DNA of 64,000 bases from Butyriboletus loyo (taxonomy: Eukaryota > Basidiomycota > Agaricomycetes > Boletales > Boletaceae): NCBI GenBank assembly GCA_038093515.1, contig JBBPSI010000053.1:1-64000 (forward strand), given 5' to 3'. Each line of letters begins with the position of its first letter. Position 1 is the first letter of the stretch. This document shows, piece after piece, positions 60,291-64,000 of this stretch. A program made the position numbers and the translations under genes. The notes below the pieces were generated by a model. That model saw only the letters and a program-made list of their open reading frames with translations, searched no databases and was not told where the DNA came from.

Positions 60291-61845
60291 ATGCCTATCG
60301 CACCGCTCGTCCTCGACCAATCCATCCACGTCGTGCACACCTTCACGCTCGAAAATGGTCGTGTTCTGAAAGATATCCCCGTCGCATATAAAACATGGGG
60401 CCATCTCAACGAAGCCAGAGACAACGTCGTGATCATCTGTCATGCCTTCACCGGCAGTGCCGACGTCGAAGACTGGTCCGTACTTTCATTTTTTCTTCTT
60501 CGCCCTCGTTCAGACAGAAGACCCTACAGGTGGGGTCCACTCATGGGTCACGGAAAGGCCTTTGACCCCAACCGTTTCTTTATCTTCTGCGCCAACGTTT
60601 TAGGCTCGCCGTACGGAACGGCTTCCCCGGTCACGCCCAACCCAGACACCAGCCGCCCGTATGGCCCCGAGTTCCCGCAGACGTCTATCCGCGACGATGT
60701 TCGGTGCGTCCATCCTTCCTTTCGTCGCGATGTGCAGCCTGTCGTGACGTCTTTACCCGACATATTTGAACGCGAGCAGACTACATAAGCGCGTGCTGGA
60801 CCATCTTGGCGTATCACGTGTTGCTGTCGCCATCGGAGGCTCCATGGGCGGCATGGCCGTCCTCGAGTGGCCACTCTGTAGCCCTCCTGGGTACGTTCGC
60901 CATATCGTTCCCCTAGCCACCTCCGCCCGACACTCGGCATGGTGCATCAGTTGGGGCGAAACTCAGCGCCAGTGCATCTACAGCGACCCCGCGTACGAAG
61001 ACGGCTACTACATCTTCCAACCATCAACAGGCCTCGCCGCCGCGCGCATGGCCGCATTGCTCACCTACCGCTCGCGCGACTCTTTCGAGAGTAGGTTCGG
61101 AAGACGTCCGCAGATCGCTCCTTTCTCTGGCCTCAATGGCCATCCTCACACGAAGACGATCACACCCCGTGTACTCTCAGCAGCCGACCAGGCCCTCATC
61201 GCACACAACGAAGGCCACCAGCGCGCATCCCGTCCGCGCTCCCAAGCACAGTCCACCATCGCACCCACGTCCACGCCCGCATTCTCAGCCCAGTCCTACC
61301 TTCGCTACCAAGGTGCCAAGTTCGTCGCCCGATTCGACGCCAACTGTTACATCCACATCACACGTAAAATGGACACGCACGACCTCGCTCGGGGACGCAC
61401 AGACCTCGCCTCGCCTTCTACCAACACCGACGCCAGCACGCCACACCTCGACCTGCAATCCTCCGCCCTCGCTGCCATCCTCGCCACCCTCCCTCCCCGA
61501 GCGCTCGTCGTCAGCATCGAAACAGACGGCCTCTTCACACCCACCGAACAGCGCGAACTCGCGACACACATTCCCGATGCAGAACTGGTCGTCATTCCAT
61601 CCCCCGACGGACACGACGGGTTCCTCCTCGAATTCGAGCAAATCAACACGCACGTGCTTCGCTTTTTGCAACGAGAGTTTCCAGAGTATTTTGAACGAGG
61701 GAGCGAGGGTGAGGGTGAGGGTGAGGGCGAGGGCGATGGCGATGGCGATGGCGATGGCGATGGCGAGGAAGGCGCACTGGAAGATTTCTCGGTACAAAAG
61801 ACGAGTTTATTTGGCGAGGCGGAGGCGGACGTGACGAGGTGGTAA
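60291..61845 (+). CDS. MET2: Homoserine O-acetyltransferase
   Basis: The enzyme acetylates homoserine with acetyl-CoA, the first committed step of methionine synthesis in fungi. It is an alpha/beta hydrolase fold. Exon 1 has VAYKTWGHLNEARDNVVIIC and HAFTGSADVEDW; exon 2 has GKAFDPNRFFIFCANVLGSP and GTASPVTP. The long exon 3 starts at about 60781 and carries the nucleophile elbow GGSMGGMAVLEW, SWGETQRQ, QSYLRYQGAKFVARFDANCY, the acid in SIETDGLFTP and the histidine in PDGHDGFLLEF. Ser, Asp and His of the triad are all present. The C-terminal tail adds an EG/DG dipeptide run coded by a hexanucleotide repeat. Two introns. Confidence 0.95.
61705..61764 (+). repeat. In-frame hexanucleotide repeat in MET2
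   Basis: Ten hexamers: GAGGGT x3, GAGGGC x2 and GATGGC x5. They code for an acidic (EG)5(DG)5 run near the C-terminus of MET2, outside the catalytic fold. Unit-length changes would keep the frame, so length polymorphism between strains is likely. Confidence 0.95.
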
Positions 61846-62913
61846 CTAACACACGACGCGTTCGTTTTGCAGAATTTAAGTCGAGAAAAAATGTCGTCCG
61901 AAACGTGAAGTCTGTACTTGAAATGTAATATGATGTTTGGGTCATTTGAAGCTTCCACACACATTTAGGCTGCGACGATATGTACGCACTTGTTATTTAT
62001 ACCGACGTTCAGGAAAAGCCAACACCGTGGTTTCGCCGATATGTACTTCAAGTTTGAGTCTACATATTTTCGATCGGGAAGAAGACTTCTGGTATTGCCA
62101 CTGTCGCCCAGACATCACCCTATGATAGTCACGGTATAAGTTCAAGAGTAGACTTCACGTTTCGGACGACACCCTCATTTTCTCTCGACTTGAGTTCTGC
62201 AAAACGCGTCGTGCAGTTGCATGTACATACATTAAAACGCTTTACGGGACAGCACCCATACGTTATTTTCCTTGGAAATGGATGATACAGGCGATATCGA
62301 TGGTGGTTCTTGGGACCCATCTCGGTCATCGATCATCCTTGTCGGTGCTCGCTCAACCGGGGGAGATCTAGGTAACATCTACAAGTGTCTATAACTTATC
62401 TGTAGCGCATTATTCTCCACGACGCACGCGACCATGTTCATGGATAGTATTATATTATACCATCCAATTGACCGATATATCTGCCAAGAGACTTGACTAT
62501 CATGATTTTTTTGCCCGACCAAAGCTTTCGTTCGAACTCAGTCGCACAAAAACAAGTCAGCCAAAGTAATTCTTCGAGCCAGTTCCACGATTACATCGAA
62601 TATCATATACGTAGCCGATAGTACAGTAAGACATTGGTAAAAGGGAGAGGAGGCATGCCAGGGCGAGCGACAGCAAAGGGAGCGTGGGTGGGCAAGTATG
62701 GTGAAACGAACGAGAGACTGGCATGACCTTAGACTAGATCCAGATCCAGAGCGGGTATTCAGAAAAAAGCGACGAACAAGAAAAAAAAAAAAGAGAAGAA
62801 ACGAGAAACGTCAATGAAACACGAGTCAACGAAAGCGCAAAACCAAACCAAAATATGACGATCAAGCCAAAAACACACACTCGGACGTGATACATCGAGG
62901 TGTGGTATCTCCT
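61846..62913. other. Intergenic, 3' flanks of MET2 and the dynein fragment
   Basis: No gene is recognised in about 1.07 kb. An A-rich run lies at 62780-62800. I looked on the minus strand for a continuation of the dynein heavy chain and found none. Confidence 0.5.
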
Positions 62914-64000
62914 TTAGAACCGCCTCGACCCACCACCGACCAAGCCCTCGATCGAATGATGCTCGAGCTCATTTCTCGCTTTCAAGATCGACGCATGCAT
63001 CTCCTTCATCGCATTGCCCAACTTGACACCGAATCGACTCAAAATATCTCTCTGCCATGAATCGTACTTGGCATTCACACGCGCTTGCACTTGTTCATAA
63101 TCGACGACGCAAACGCCGAAACTGCGCTGCGTCTCCGAGGTATCGAACGTCGATCGCGCTTTTTTGATTTCGGTGAGGAGTTGTTGCCAGTGTGCGAGCG
63201 AGTCTCCGAGTCGGTTGAAGACGTATTCGGCTTCGAGGTCCCAAAGGGATTGGAATTGCAGCCATTTGGCAACGTAGTCCTTCAGTTGCTGGACCTTGAA
63301 TTCGATGAGGGTGAATGCCCGCTCTAGGGTACCGTCAGAAAAGTGTGTCAGCTGGGCAAGCGCGTGTGTCAGCGGAACCGATAAGCGCAAACAGTATAGG
63401 TCACCTACGAGAGAAGTGTACATCGTTTCAGAGGTGAGATTCCGTTGCATCTGCAAGCCAATCTCATATCTCGAGCTTTGGATACGGCGTAATCGACAAA
63501 TAACGCCTACACAAGAATTAACATTGCCACCCGCAGCTGGTTCAAGTGGCGCTTACCAAGCCAGTCATGTAATTGTTTGATCCAGGTCGAACGAGCATAC
63601 TCTATTGGAGGGTCAAGGAAGATGACTTGATTCTGTATCCGAATCTCGTGCACGATAGGCTTCACGGTCATGTTTCCTTCTAGCATCTGCGGAGACCTCG
63701 TCAGGACGCCCTTCCGAAGTAAGACAATATTACCGACCTTCTCTTCCCGAACACCCTTTCCGGCTCGTCGTTTGTTGGTTATGTCACGGAGAGGCGGGGG
63801 ATCGCGGCGAGTATCTCCATCGTCCGTCCGATCAAATTCAGAGCACCAGACTTGAATGATATGTGTGAGACGCTGCAATAGTATACCCTCTATTCGCTTA
63901 TCCAGTTCCGCTACCCAATGTTCCAAATTGGCGTAACCCTCCAAGTTCAAACGGTCGATCTAAACAAAGGGCAAATGAAAAGAGGGGAAGATCAGCCTGG
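62914..64000 (-). CDS. Dynein heavy chain tail, truncated, runs off the window
   Basis: Cytoplasmic dynein heavy chain carries cargo along microtubules; this part is the N-terminal tail (DHC_N1 region). Exons read NLEGYANLEHWVAELDKRIE, MTVKPIVHEIRIQNQVIFLD, PIEYARSTWIKQLHDWL, IQSSRYEIGLQMQRNLTSET and WLQFQSLWDLEAEYVFNRLG. Further on they read RVNAKYDSWQRDILSRFGVK and MHASILKARNELEHHSIEG, then stop (TAA, 62914-62916) after LVGGGSRRF. In known heavy chains this region is followed by the linker and six AAA modules. None of these is seen in the 1 kb downstream, where MET2 follows on the other strand. The start is beyond 64000. Confidence 0.85.

Noticed and set aside
61136..61964. Frames of 170-230 codons on both strands within MET2
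   Set aside because: Shadows of the long MET2 exon, caused by its GC-rich codons and hexanucleotide repeat.

Overview
This window looks like nuclear DNA from a filamentous basidiomycete (Agaricomycetes). The genes are broken by many introns of about 50-60 nt with GT..AG borders. They include a polyporopepsin-type aspartic protease, fungal ERG1, MET2 and a chromodomain Ty3/Gypsy element. The expanded WD40-repeat family with a charged, disordered tail resembles families I associate with Boletales, but order-level placement is an inference. No bacterial-type operons, CRISPR arrays, rRNA genes or convincing tRNA genes were seen.

Layout. (1) 1-5041: the 3' part of a Ty3/Gypsy chromovirus, broken by two nested solo LTRs, a partial RNase H duplication and nonsense codons. 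(2) 5042-10191: spacer with decayed sequence, then WD40 gene copy 1 on + with its conserved 3' flank. (3) 10192-29654: ordinary unique genes: PRP43 (-), an unrecognised gene (-), a secreted aspartic protease (-), ERG1 (-) divergent from RAD1/XPF (+), an extended-SDR reductase (+), RTF2 (-) divergent from PSD1 (+). (4) 27709-51290: a tandem array whose unit is 'PSD (+) followed by a WD40 gene (-)'. The first unit holds the only intact phosphatidylserine decarboxylase gene. Later units carry only decayed fragments of its 3' half, while the WD40 genes remain largely open. (5) 51624-64000: unique genes again: an OPT transporter with many short exons (-), ORC5 (-) divergent from a Cir_N/LENG1-like gene (+), MET2 (+), and a dynein heavy-chain tail fragment (-) that runs off the right edge.

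The unique genes are mostly housekeeping: splicing and ribosome biogenesis helicase, sterol synthesis, nucleotide excision repair, replication origin recognition, fork-stability factor, mitochondrial phospholipid synthesis and methionine synthesis. They do not form a pathway cluster. The distinctive biology is the PSD/WD40 array, where one neighbour of the duplicated pair is kept and diversified while the other decays, and where the WD40 C-terminus carries a 7-residue repeat of variable number. A second notable point is the dynein tail gene, which stops before the motor domain.

All exon models come from reading translated frames and GT..AG signals by eye. Outer coordinates are firmer than internal splice sites. 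No database search was run.
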